From: Cristatella mucedo
Taxonomy: Eukaryota; Bryozoa; Phylactolaemata; Cristatellidae
Assembly: GCA_009760855.2 (NCBI GenBank)
Contig: WPIO01000009.1
Coordinates: 8,118,501-8,182,500, forward strand
Reading direction: 5' to 3'
DNA length: 64,000 bases
The position numbers were made by a program, and so were the translations under genes. How positions within the stretch are numbered: the stretch's first letter is position 1; each line of letters starts with the position of its first letter. The notes under the pieces are model-generated. The model searched no databases. It saw nothing but the letters and a program-made list of their open reading frames with translations, and was not told where the DNA came from. This document shows, piece after piece, positions 1-9,487 of the stretch.

Positions 1-498
1 AAGAAGCTCGGGACACGGGCTTGTACATGATGTGCCCTAGTCAGCGGCGGGAGAGTCAATGTCGTTGCTTAAGAAAGTGAGTTCCGCAGTATTTGATCTG
101 CAGGACAAATACTTCTTGGGTTATCGAGAAGAGTTCACCGCCACAGAGAGTACCCTTTCCCAAAGCGATAAACTGCTAAAGGTGCTTAGTAGAGCACCTA
201 ATTCGACGACAGAATTGATAATTTATTAAAGTTGTACACCTAAAAAACTCAAGTGCAAAGTTTTTTTTCCATGCTTCTTTTCGTGCGGCGCTAGAAAATG
301 AGGCTGCTAGTTATCTGCGACACGTTAAATTGTGCGTTGCCTAGCAACTCACACGGCCTTCAGTCAAGCCCATCGCGAGCATTTGAAGGATGTGCTGCTT
401 GTATTCTAGCGAGCGAAGAAAGCCTGCATAACAAGCAGCGGCCTCAGCGAGCTAGAGAGGCTTAGAGAGACCAAAGAGCAAGAAAGCTTCCTGCTGAC
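1..498. other. CPVL-like intron, no further exon seen
   Basis: Searched on the minus strand for the GESYAGKY exon and found nothing convincing. This is read as intron of the carboxypeptidase gene running off the window. Confidence 0.5.
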
Positions 499-578
499 CT
501 GTACAGATCCCTGGCAACGTCGTTCTCGTTCTGCGCGAAGCCGGCATCTGCATCGGTGAAGCTGAATCCCGTGCCCAC
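499..578 (-). CDS. CPVL: CPVL-like exon 5
   Basis: 80 bp from acceptor gtaatcgtag to donor gtcagc, phase 0 to 2. It encodes VGTGFSFTDADAGFAQ then NENDVARDLY, matching the family's NPVGTGFS(F/Y) and (D/E)xVARDLY blocks. The next expected exon (…FF…FPEY…GESYAGKY) is not present in 1-498, so the gene continues to the left. Confidence 0.93.
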
Positions 579-3500
579 CTACGATTACACAGTGAAAAAA
601 CGCACTTTCTAGGCGCGACGAGCTGACTTTGTAGGCGCGCTTCGAGGATGCGTAGGGTACAACAATAGGCAAGGTCAGACCAAACCAATAGGCAATGTCA
701 GACCAAACCAATTGGCAAGGTCAGACCAAACACTCACCGGATTGTCGATGTAGATAACGGAGTACTTGGTGTTCCAACTGTACAGCCTTGGATTCACTAG
801 ACCAGAAAGTTTTTACTTTATCCAGGAACATTTCAAAGGAATACAGTCACTCTTGCTGCGCCACCAGCAGAATCAGACGCAGAAGAAACGCTGCTTGGCA
901 AACACTGACGACAGACTCGCACGGAAACATAATTTAGGCTATCGCCTATTTTTCACGATCTGTGTCAACCAAACAATGCACGTCTGCGAGCTCTACTTTG
1001 CATTAGTTAACAAAGCTGTGGGAGTGGTCTCCTTGCTTTGATCTCACGCGCAAAGGTGCATATAGCCGTGAAAAAATCTGGACTACAGAGCCTGACAGCC
1101 TGCAACGGGAACTATGCAAGCGGAGATATAGACTTCCCGTAGAAGAAGTAAGCCGGTATTGAGCTGCACGCTACTGGTGCTCAGCAGCGTGCAGCTCTTG
1201 TCCGACGACGACCAGGATTCCTCGTTGAACCACGGGATCCTGGTCTTGCAGCTACCCCTCTTCCCTATTTTTCTTTACTATTAGTTAATTTAATTTAAGC
1301 AATTTAGAAAATTAGCAATTATAATAATTTATAATAATAATAATATAATTGCACAACAATATACTATTGGAATAATTATGTTATTTATAATTATAATAAT
1401 ATATAATTATTGTATCATCAATTTATGCTATTTAATACTACTATAGTAATATGTTTATAATAAAAATTAATATTGTTATTGTAAAACCAACAGCGATAAT
1501 AGTATGGAATTTTAAGAGCGCTAATTATCTTTCGAGGCTGAATTGAATGAAGCTGAAAAGGCAGCGTATCACCTGATTGGCGACAATAGCGTGCACAATT
1601 CTCGCGGGTGCAGACACATAAAGGACGGTTTACTTGGAGGAAGCAATGCAGTGATATGTGGGTGTAATTTTACTTTATGAGCAAGCAAAGTCAAGTCCTG
1701 GGATGTTGCGTTGTCATTTGGTAGAGAGTTAAGCTTATAGGACCTAACGCCTCGGTCTTAAAAGGATTTCATGTTTGGTTAGGTGCAGAGCTAAACGACC
1801 AGATTCATAGGAGTGGGTGCATGAGGACCCGATTTCACTCTGCTTGCAGCAGGAAATTCTTCATTGCCTGCTGCAAGACTTGAATCCGTGACTTGGGTCG
1901 CATAGAATCATGTACTCTGAGGAGTTGTTGGGTATTTTACTATTTTACTTTCTTTTAAATAGTCATAAAATCGCGAGATAATGTAATGTCAGTTGCAACT
2001 GAGTTTCAGCTTCGAAAGCAGTGCAGCTCAAATGCTCTGTATCCAAAGCATTTGATAGATTATATTCTTTTTTTGAAGCTTAATTAAGCATTTGATTTTT
2101 TTTTTAATATGAAACTGTGAAAGTTCAACAATGCCATTGGTGTCATGCAAGCTCATATAGAATAGCAATATCAGCATCTTTAGTGTAAGCATGTATTGGT
2201 ACCTTTGTCATTAACTTACAGTTATTTTCAGCATCCACAAAAAACGGCCCATTTTCAACAAAAAGACCAAACATCGATGTTCCACCGGGACCTCCTTGCA
2301 GCCACAGCAGCACCGGTGCATTGGTGTCCCCAGACTGCAACGGAATGAAACTTCTTTGTTTCAGCATTGTGGACAACGAAAGACCTTTTGATGATGGAGA
2401 CTTGCAATATATGGCGGCACAGCATAATAAAAAATTGATATCATTTTTTACCAGTTAATTTAATGCTAGATTTTGACAATGGAATCACAGCGAAGACACT
2501 AACATGCAAAGTATATAATAAGAACACTGTATTTGTATAGAACTGTAAGAGAACTGAACATGTTACCGGGCATTAGTGTAGAATGACAGGTAATCATATC
2601 AACCGATTAGTGGGAATTACGCGTAGAGTGTCAGTACCCATTAGCACATAAAAAAAGCTTCTTGCGAACAAAGGAAAACGTGCTTATAGATGTGTTTTTT
2701 TCTTTTGATATACGATCAAGTAAGCGTAGCGATGTCAGTTGCCAGTTCAGGCTTTGAGACAATTCTTATATGAAGTGAAGGCACAGTCTCCACAGAACTT
2801 GAGGCTGTATACGGCAAAGAGATTAGAACCAAAGAAGCAGCGTGCGAGGAAATGGGGAGTAATTAAAACGGTAAGCCTGCAGAATAATTGTCAGATAGGC
2901 GGGCCGGAACAGCTGAATCAAGGGGACCCGAAAATGACTGACATCATGTATCTCGAAGGCAGTTTAGCCCCTTTAGTCTTTAGCTACAAATGTAAGGAGC
3001 TCGCACTTGACGACCCAGGGTTGGAACCCTGCAGTAGACAATTATATATAGCCCGCTGCTAGCGGATTGATACACGTCAAGGCTCTTCTGCCGCTACATA
3101 AATGAGGCTGTTGGATCAGCCTTGACCTCTAATAACATTTTTAATATGCTGCGTCATGGGTAGCCAGTGAAATGCGGCAGTTGCAAATTTCACAAAAGGG
3201 AAGCCTAACTGCAGAGTTATCTGCCCCCATCATCTGTCATCGTCTTATTGCACAAGTAGGAAGGTCTGCAAGGAGCGAGTCACAAAAGTCTAGATAGGAT
3301 ATCACAAATGCGTGGACCAACTTGGGTGCAGTAACCTTATCTAAACACACAGGAGTATTTGCAATGTTTCGTCGCTGAAAGTTGGCACGCTTGACCGCGG
3401 AGCTGATAAAGTCGTCAAGTGAGAGCGCATTTTCGAATAGATAGCCCAGATTGGTGTGCAAATGAGGTACCTGCTCACCTGCGCCGGAAAGAACCAAAAA

Positions 3501-5309
3501 AACATATTGCTGTTGTAGGCGGAATTAACTGTAAGATAGCCCGAGTAACTGGTGACGTTGGTTCCTGGAATGGGCTCCACCAAGCTCAATGACCGTGCTA
3601 CAACATGAGACAGCACGGTTGATGCAAGAATCCATTCATATCCATCCATCCATTTCCAATCCATTCATGGCTTGCGTACATTAGACCAACTGGTAGTGTT
3701 TAGTAACGAATCAATAAAATCTATACACAATAATTGTCCAGTACAACGTCCGCATCCTTCAGTGTATCACTCTAGGAGAGCGTCAAGGGGTTAGTCGGAT
3801 TCTCTGAGCAATTATTATCGCCGATAAGAAGACGACGTCGCCTAAGAATTTCGGGAGTGAGCTGCACTGAGTAGCTAAGGTGCTGCATAGCTGAACAAGT
3901 AACCTGCATGAGACAGCAGCCGAGTACTTCAAACACTCACATCAGCAGCCATTAACTCTCTGCTACGGAATTGTCTACAATGAGATACATCGGCAAAAAA
4001 GTAGGATACATCCAATAGTAGGGCTTGATTTCAAGTCCGAAATTAATACGCGCAGAACAGAAAGCTGCAGGACGCCCGAGGACCCGAAAGTCCTAGCTTG
4101 GCCTTGGCCTTGATCTGAGGCTCGTATAGCTGGGTCGCATTTGTACAATCCAAAGCGGCAAGCAAGATTGTAGCGTCTGCAGCGGTTAAGTCATTACAAA
4201 GCTGACGCATAGCAGATGTACTCAGGTAAGTGCAGGTACTTGACGGTTTCGACCAAGTGCTTGAATTGACAGCATATGACATTTCTAGAGTTGTCATCTA
4301 ACTAATTATGGCTACCATTTTCGCTGCATATGTTAGCAGCAGATTTCGGTGCTCGTAATGGAATCGCTTAGCTTCGGAAGAGGTCCAGCCGATAGCACCA
4401 GTCATTTTTGGGATAGGGGGTAAGTCAAGCAACGCAACGACTTCAAGGTTTTGTCACTCACTCTTAGGACCCTTCATTCTTTGGCTACAGCCTACCTAGC
4501 AGATCTACTCCCCAACCAGGCTAAGCATCGCACCACCCGCTTTTCGGAATTTAACTGTTTACCTCTACGTCGTACAAATCTCAAATCCTTTGGAGACCGT
4601 GCGTTTAGTTCGTATGCTCCTAAAGCCTGGAACTCACTCCCGACTTGCGTCTCGACATCTCCTGACTTGTCCACATTTAAAAATAAACTAAACAACTCAT
4701 CAATTTATCAGAGCATTTAGTGGGTCCTTGTGATTCGTCCTGTATGTGCTTATTCGTGCAGACACTGTGCATGCTACCACTAACCACACTTGCACGCTGA
4801 CCATGTGCATGTCACCCATAACCATGCTATGCTTGTTGCTTATTGAGCATGCTACCACTAAACATTCGATCGTGCCTCCTTTGCAGCAATTTTAAAGTGT
4901 CTAGAAATAGATTGAATTCTCTGAGGGCGCTATATCAAATACATTATTATTAATATTATTATTATTATGCCGCCTCAGAGCCAAGCTGAAAGGTCAATTT
5001 GTCTGTGAGATTAAACCAAGACGAAGTTCATCCTTTAGCAGCCTGGAGATCCCTCCGCCATTGGCTCACGCGACCAGACTAGCTAACTGCACGCTTACCT
5101 TTAGCGATTTGTCCAGAGGCAATGAGAGGCGTCAGGAATAGCGGTTCGCCTGGGTCCACCCCATCGTTGGCTCTCGGAGGAATGGGCTTCCTGAATAGTG
5201 CACTAAGCGGTCCACGAAGTGCGTGCTGATGCTGCGTCGAAGCCGAAGCTTCTACCAGCCACCAGCACAGGACGGCGACTGTAGTCGCCGATCTAACGAT
5301 CGGTATCAT
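499..5309 (-). CDS. CPVL: CPVL-like serine carboxypeptidase, 5' half (five exons, gene runs off the left edge)
   Basis: The spliced product is a secreted or lysosomal serine carboxypeptidase (peptidase family S10, vitellogenic-like). Exons on the minus strand are 5309-5099, 3597-3479, 2334-2220, 796-738 and 578-499; introns are 1501, 1144, 1423 and 159 bp. Phases match at each junction: 1/1, 0/0, 1/1, 0/0, with phase 2 at the last donor. Recognised family blocks in order are GEPLFLTPLIASGQI, a YLTVNSAYNSNMFFWFFPAQ block, APVLLWLQGGPGG (oxyanion-hole region), MFGLFVENGP, YIDNPVGTGFSFTDA and NDVARDLY. About 195 residues are covered, under half of the usual 450-480. The catalytic Ser (GESYAG), Asp and His blocks are absent and are expected beyond position 1. 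Nothing breaks the frame, so it looks functional. The homology comes from remembered family motifs, not a search. Confidence 0.9.
738..796 (-). CDS. CPVL: CPVL-like exon 4
   Basis: 59 bp between acceptor tctggtctag and donor gtgagt, phase 1 to 0. It encodes (L)NPRLYSWNTKYSVIYIDNP. A second possible acceptor (ctgtacag, 12 bp into the exon after 778) fails the phase test, whereas the ctag acceptor restores a Leu codon across the junction. Confidence 0.88.
797..2219. other. CPVL-like intron 3
   Basis: Intron between exons 4 and 3. It has an AT-rich low-complexity block (about 1265-1500, runs of TAAT/ATAATA) and a 12-bp perfect hairpin at 1161-1197. No exon or recognised transposon is seen. Confidence 0.6.
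2220..2334 (-). CDS. CPVL: CPVL-like exon 3: oxyanion-hole block
   Basis: The acceptor tttcattccgttgcag and donor gtaagtt (near-perfect) bound 115 bp, phase 0 to 1. It encodes SGDTNAPVLLWLQGGPGG, then TSMFGLFVENGPFFVDAENN. The GGPGG stretch is the diagnostic S10 carboxypeptidase motif; the usual GGPGGSS reads GGPGGTS here, a mild change. Confidence 0.95.
2995..3125 (+). mobile_element. SINE A fragment (tRNA-derived)
   Basis: It has a B-box-like run (gggttggaaccc), the middle 'aaggctcttctgccgctac' and the 3' end 'gaggctgttggatcagcc' shared with the complete copies at 32955 and 35610. It lies in CPVL-like intron 2, antisense to the gene, and is strongly diverged. Confidence 0.6.
3238..3468 (-). 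mobile_element. LINE A fragment (RT C-terminal region)
   Basis: The minus-strand translation contains SLDDFISSAVKRANFQ, then LVHAFVISYLDFCDSLLA, colinear with the LINE A copy at 9488-10695. It is truncated at both ends and sits inside CPVL-like intron 2. Confidence 0.8.
3479..3597 (-). CDS. CPVL: CPVL-like exon 2
   Basis: The acceptor gttgtag and donor gtgagc enclose 119 bp, phase 1 to 0. It encodes ARSLSLVEPIPG (first codon split) followed by SYSGYLTVNSAYNSNMFF and WFFPAQ, the classic S10 'G-(Y/F)-L-x-V ... N-L-F-F-W-F-F-P-A' block. A LINE fragment begins about 8 bp downstream of the donor. Confidence 0.92.
4428..4970 (+). mobile_element. LINE A, 5'-truncated 3' end
   Basis: Plus-strand copy in CPVL-like intron 1. 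It encodes the end of ORF2 (FGDRAFSSYAPKAWNSLP), then the 3' UTR, the terminal hairpin (aagtgtctagaaatagattg…gagggcgctat) and a TTATTA tail. It is antisense to the host gene. Confidence 0.85.
5099..5309 (-). CDS. CPVL: CPVL-like exon 1: start codon, signal peptide, pro-region
   Basis: The chosen ATG (5309-5307) opens MIPIVRSATTVAVLCWWL, a short N-region then a hydrophobic core, with a plausible cleavage after VEASA. An in-frame upstream ATG near 5465 would bury this signal peptide and was not used. The exon ends GEPLFLTPLIASGQIAK and a strong donor (gtaagc), phase 1. The LFLTP block is the family's conserved start of the mature enzyme. 5' untranslated sequence is not delimited. Confidence 0.88.
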
Positions 5310-5860
5310 GCTCCTGCAGTACAAAAACAAACGCCTGTCTGGTAGGACTGCAGCCGCTCGAGTCCAAGCGTCAGCAGCTGCTTGCCACCTAAGACTTACT
5401 GCCTGCACTTGTGGTCGCGACTTCGACGGCGGGCAGCAAACCGGCACTCCAGCCGGGCTCGTCACGTGCCACGATTTAGGTTCAGTCCCGTGCCGATCAT
5501 GCGCTGCCTGCGCCCTCGGCCTCTGGCTCCGCCCATCGCCGTGGCCTTGCAGGTGCCCATAGACGGCGATATCAGACAGGAGCCGCTCACCCTCCCCCTT
5601 ATCTTCGGGCTGTTTAATGGGACCCCGCCTCCAGCTACGGTAGCTGGAGGGGTGAGTGGCTTACCCTCTCTGAAGATACACCATTGAATACTCGGCCCGA
5701 AGCGGTGCCGTCCGGCTAGTATACGTAGAAGTCTGGTAGCGACCCGGGCTTTGGAGGAGTGCCGGGTCGGCCAATGGCTCAATGGAAATAGCTCATTTCA
5801 TCCTACAGCTGAGGACAGGGGACAGTGAAACGACGTACGGTACATCAGCCAGGTTATGAA
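5310..5860. promoter_or_regulatory. Upstream region of the CPVL-like gene
   Basis: About 550 bp of GC-rich sequence directly 5' of the carboxypeptidase start; it must contain the 5' UTR and core promoter. A 10-bp hairpin (cctccagcta/tagctggagg) lies at about 5628-5650. No TATA box is assignable. The ORFs crossing it are shadows of GC-rich DNA. Confidence 0.35.
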
Positions 5861-5864
5861 TGCC

Positions 5865-6030
5865 TTTTTTAGCCGATTCAACAGCTTCTTTTGCAAAACG
5901 ACAGAAAAGCCTTTACGGCTATCACCGACGCTCGCAGCGGCAATAAGGGATCGCCCACCCGCCGCAGGATTCGAACGCACGACCTTGGGAGCGAGGTCAT
6001 GAAAAGCAACCGCCTTACCTAGTGGGCCAG
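5865..6030 (-). mobile_element. SINE A copy
   Basis: On the minus strand it reads the A-box region (cactaggtaaggcggttgc), a perfect B-box core (gttcgaatcc), the internal hairpin and the 'ggctgttgaatcggct' 3' end. It is a tRNA-derived SINE, not a functional tRNA: no acceptor or anticodon stem can be drawn. Confidence 0.75.
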
Positions 6031-6263
6031 CCTTAGACCATAGTGGTAGTTGCTTAATAATGATCAATAGGAACCTTCGCTGCGTAATATTATGTAATGT
6101 AGAAAAGTACAGCTGGACGTAAAAAATAATAGCCCCCTTTGGGCTTTGGGCTTTGAGCCAGCCAGAGATTTGTGCGTAGCAGCTGTGGTGCACTACTGGT
6201 GTAGCATTCTGCGGCCGTTTGATGGACGGCAGGATTCATTTAAAAGCATGGACTCGTTAAAAG

Positions 6264-6404
6264 CCGCGACCTTCGCTCTTTATTGCGAAGGTCGCTGTCG
6301 GAAGAGCTTCTCATTTTGCGAGTGTGTCGCGATATATGCGGTTGCTCCCTCTGTTATTAAGTCGTTTGATTTTTACTCGGCAAACGCACTGCCGCGACCT
6401 TCGC
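6264..6404. repeat. Inverted/direct repeat of a 14-bp motif
   Basis: gccgcgaccttcgc occurs at about 6264 and 6391. Its core is also inverted as gcgaaggtcgc at 6285-6295, making an 11-bp perfect hairpin with an 8-nt loop at 6266-6295. It may be a remnant of a small foldback element. Confidence 0.4.
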
Positions 6405-6667
6405 ACCCTGGCCTGCATCTTGACCAAGGTCAGACGGCTACGACTAATCTGCGGTTGCTGACTAGCCGCAAAAGCAAATAAATCCGACTCCGTGCCCCAA
6501 CTCACCGAGACCCAATAGTACGCTGCCTTCCAGAGGTCTGCCAGTGGCTGCATGCTCAGCTAAGTGATTTTCCAGATGTCGCCCACCGGTATCACACCGA
6601 CGGTCTGACTGAATGTGAGGCAGACAAGACTGAATTGGTGAAGCAATGCCAGGGATGAACACGATAT

Positions 6668-6815
6668 AAAACAATAATACGATTCATTTGTATAGCGCCG
6701 CAAGAGAACTTAATCTTTATTCAGGCGCTTCAAATGTGCCTCGGGGCACGAGCCCACGACCTCAGCCAGACGGGGTGAGCACCTTAACTGAAGGACCAAA
6801 TCAGCTCGGCGATAT
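6668..6815 (-). mobile_element. SINE B copy (LINE A-tailed)
   Basis: Minus strand: a degenerate tRNA-like head (ggtgctcaccccgtctggctgaggtcgtgggctcgtgcccc), then gaagcgcctgaataaaga…gttctcttgcggcgcta, i.e. the LINE A 3' hairpin, then an ATT-rich tail. It is colinear with 7000-7150 and 46585-46715. Confidence 0.7.
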
Positions 6816-6999
6816 ATCCTGTGGCTTAGAAAGTGTAGTTGGACAAATGCACTACAAATTAATTTCGCTTTCGCTTTCTCGCACGTCAGTTGCACTCTGA
6901 GCTTCGAGCACGACAGCTGACAGCATGACAGCTGACAGCAAGACAGCCTATGGCTAGGGCTAGCAAGCAGGTTATAGCTATAGCTATAGCTAGCAAATA

Positions 7000-7150
7000 T
7001 AACAATTATAATTTAGTTCATTTGTACAGTGCCCTAAGAGAACTTGATCTCTATTCAGGCGCTTCACATACGCCACGGTACTCGAGCTCACGACCTCGGC
7101 CAGACCTCGGTCGGGGCGAGCACCTGAACCACTGGGTAAAACTAGCGCGG
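7000..7150 (-). mobile_element. SINE B copy, flanked by 22-bp direct repeats
   Basis: The best-preserved SINE B of this window: a box-B-like gagctcgagtacc, a hinge, and gaagcgcctgaatagaga with its complementary arm. The phrase ctatggctagggctagcaag lies on both sides (about 6949 and 7167). Confidence 0.75.
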
Positions 7151-7834
7151 CAAGACAGCTGAAAGCTATGGCTAGGGCTAGCAAGCAAGATATACCTAAA
7201 GCTATATCTAGCAGGAAAGCTGAAAGCTATCCGCTGTGCATACGTCGAATACACAGCTCTTCGAGCTGAAGATGCGGACTCGCTATGTTAACGTTAGGGG
7301 CGCTCTGCGTCGCTGTTCTGCTCCGCTACCGTCGACGTGGGCACCTGCGTATGTCGAGGCAGCGTCATCGACTCGCTGGCGCCACGCTTCGTGGCCGCGC
7401 TAGCGCGGCGCCAGCTCCGACAGTGAACGTCGCGCGTCGGCAGCAACTAGCGCCCTGTACTACTGCGCGCTCTGCGTCTATGCGGCTTGAGGGTGGCTTT
7501 TTGAGCAGGCGCGCCGCTACGTCTACAGTCGTTCCCAGCAACAGAGCGAGCGCGAATGGCGGCGCGACCGAACACTCGCATCTCCAAACAACTATAAGCG
7601 GTAAGTAAGAGGACAATCCCAGAGACCCTGGACGCTCCTCAGTCAGAGGCTGCCTCTGCTCCAATCCAAGGACGCTTGCGCGGAGCGGACGCGGAGCCGC
7701 ACGGGGAGCCGCTCGTGAGGTTATCGCAGCTCGTCCATTAGAGCTGAGATTTAGCCTGAGACCGGCGACCCATTTCGGAGCGATTCGGGAAGGAGCCGAC
7801 GAACAGTGCCCTCCCAGATGCAGGCCTCGGGGCT

Positions 7835-8080
7835 CATCCTTTTCAGCGGTCCTGAGCTGCTCCTTTCAAGCTACTCACTACCTCAACTGCTCTCCTGACT
7901 CGGCGATGCGTCTCACTTTCTCTTTGCTGCGAGAGCTGAAGTCTGCTGGCTACCGAATGCGCACCGAAAGTCGCTTAGGCTGCGAGTGCGCCATGCGAAG
8001 CTCTCCTGCGTCACAGCCACGTGCTCTGTCTCCGAGGCTTCGCGGAGCTACAGGCGGAGATGCGTTAGGCCCCAACTTCT
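7835..8080 (+). mobile_element. LINE B 3' UTR copy (5'-truncated)
   Basis: It begins ttttcagcggtcctgagctg and runs to gctacaggcggagatgcg. It is colinear with 43715-43925 and 32515-32735, so it is the 3' non-coding end of LINE B. It is GC-shifted and diverged. Confidence 0.75.
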
Positions 8081-8274
8081 TCCGGCTTCGATTCGACGCG
8101 CCGAAGGAGCGCCGAGTGGAAGCGCTCTTCTGCCCCTAGAGGAAAAAACGAGCGTGCCCCATTCCTAAGTGGCGCCCGACTCTGGCGGCGGCACTCTGGG
8201 ACGGAGCGATAATAGTCAGAAGCCGCCATTTCGAGCGTCACAGCGAGCCCTCACAGCGAGCAGCCCTCTAGCTC

Positions 8275-9457
8275 GAGTCGAATTCTCTCAACTCCCTTGC
8301 TGCTGCGTGTATTCATGGCGTCCACGCATGAAAGCCAGCAGACCGTCTTAAATTGAATGACGATAAAACCAACTTACTAATTATGGGCAAAACAAGTATG
8401 ACTCGGAAATTGAAAAGGCTGACGCTTAAAATCGGCCCTGCCGGCGTATCTCCTGTTGAATCTACACGAAATCTGAGTGTCATGTTTCAACGTGACCTTT
8501 CGCTAGCCGATCACATCGGCTCCACAACCAAGTCTGCCTACTTTCAGCTAAATAACGTTGCTAAAAATTCTGGCTTGTTTAGACAGGGATACCACATCTA
8601 AATTGATCCATGCATTTGCGACATCACGTCTTGACTTCTGTAACTCACTGCTTGCTGGTATACTGGCCTGTGCACTCAGGCGCATACAGCTTGTGAAAAC
8701 CTCGGCAGCTAGGCTTGTCTGTCGTGAGCGACACAGTTTCCATATCACTCCGCTTCTCACCGATCTGTACTGGCTTCCAGTCAAGCAACGCGTCAACTTC
8801 AAGGTTTTATCTCTCACTTTTAGGTCCCTTCATTCTTCAGCTTCAGCGTACCTATCAGATCTACTCCCTATCTGGCTAACCATCGTAAAACCCGCTTTTC
8901 GGAATCCAATCGTTTGCCTATGCTTCGTACAAGCTCAAATCCATTGGAGACCGTGCCTTTAGTTCCTATGTTATTCATTTTTGTTTGTTTATCAAGCACG
9001 ATATTACTCACCATTCAATTGCATTTCCCTTTGCAGCAAATGTAAAGCGCCTAGAAAGAGATTAAGTTCTCTGAGGGCGCTTTATCAAGTGCATTATTAT
9101 TATTATTATTATTATGCTCCCAAAGCCTGGAGCTCATTTTCGACTTGCGTAACGACATCCCCTGACTTGACCACATTTAAAAAGAACTTAAAATGCACCT
9201 ATTTATGATATCATGTAGTGGGTCCCTGTGATTCGTCCTTTATGTGCTTATGCGTGCTGACACTCTGCATGCTGCCACTAACCATACTTGCATGCTGACC
9301 CTGTGCATATCACCCCTAACCAGGTTACGTTTGTTTCGTTGTTCATCAAGCATGCTACCACTAATTATTAGATCATGCTTTCTTTGCAACACATTTAAAA
9401 TGCCTAGAAAGAGGTTTAAATCTTTGAGATGCTTTAATAAATTTATTATTATTAATG
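8275..9457 (+). mobile_element. LINE A copy interrupted by a younger LINE A 3' end
   Basis: It encodes decayed RT (LNDDKTNLLIMGK, SPVESTRNLSVMF, RLDFCNSLLAGI) with frameshifts. At 8968 the old copy is broken after 'ttcctatg' by a 147-bp insertion and resumes at 9116 with 'ctcccaaagcctgg'. It ends with the degenerate terminal hairpin and ATTATTATT at about 9457. Confidence 0.88.
8968..9115 (+). mobile_element. Nested short LINE A 3'-end insertion
   Basis: A 5'-truncated insert with a perfect-looking 3' hairpin (aaagcgcc…gggcgcttt) and (ATT)n tail. It is nearly identical to 61640-61785, so it is much younger than its host copy. A possible 3-4 bp target duplication (tatg/atg) flanks it. Confidence 0.85.
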
Positions 9458-9487
9458 TCTAAAACCAAGTGACTGCGGCCAGTTTGG

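Noticed and set aside
738-777. Shorter version of CPVL-like exon 4 using acceptor ctgtacag
   Set aside because: Breaks the phase with exon 3; the upstream ctag acceptor restores it.
5310-5465. Upstream in-frame ATG extending the CPVL-like protein by 52 residues
   Set aside because: It would place the signal peptide internally; the ATG at 5309 gives a normal secretory start.
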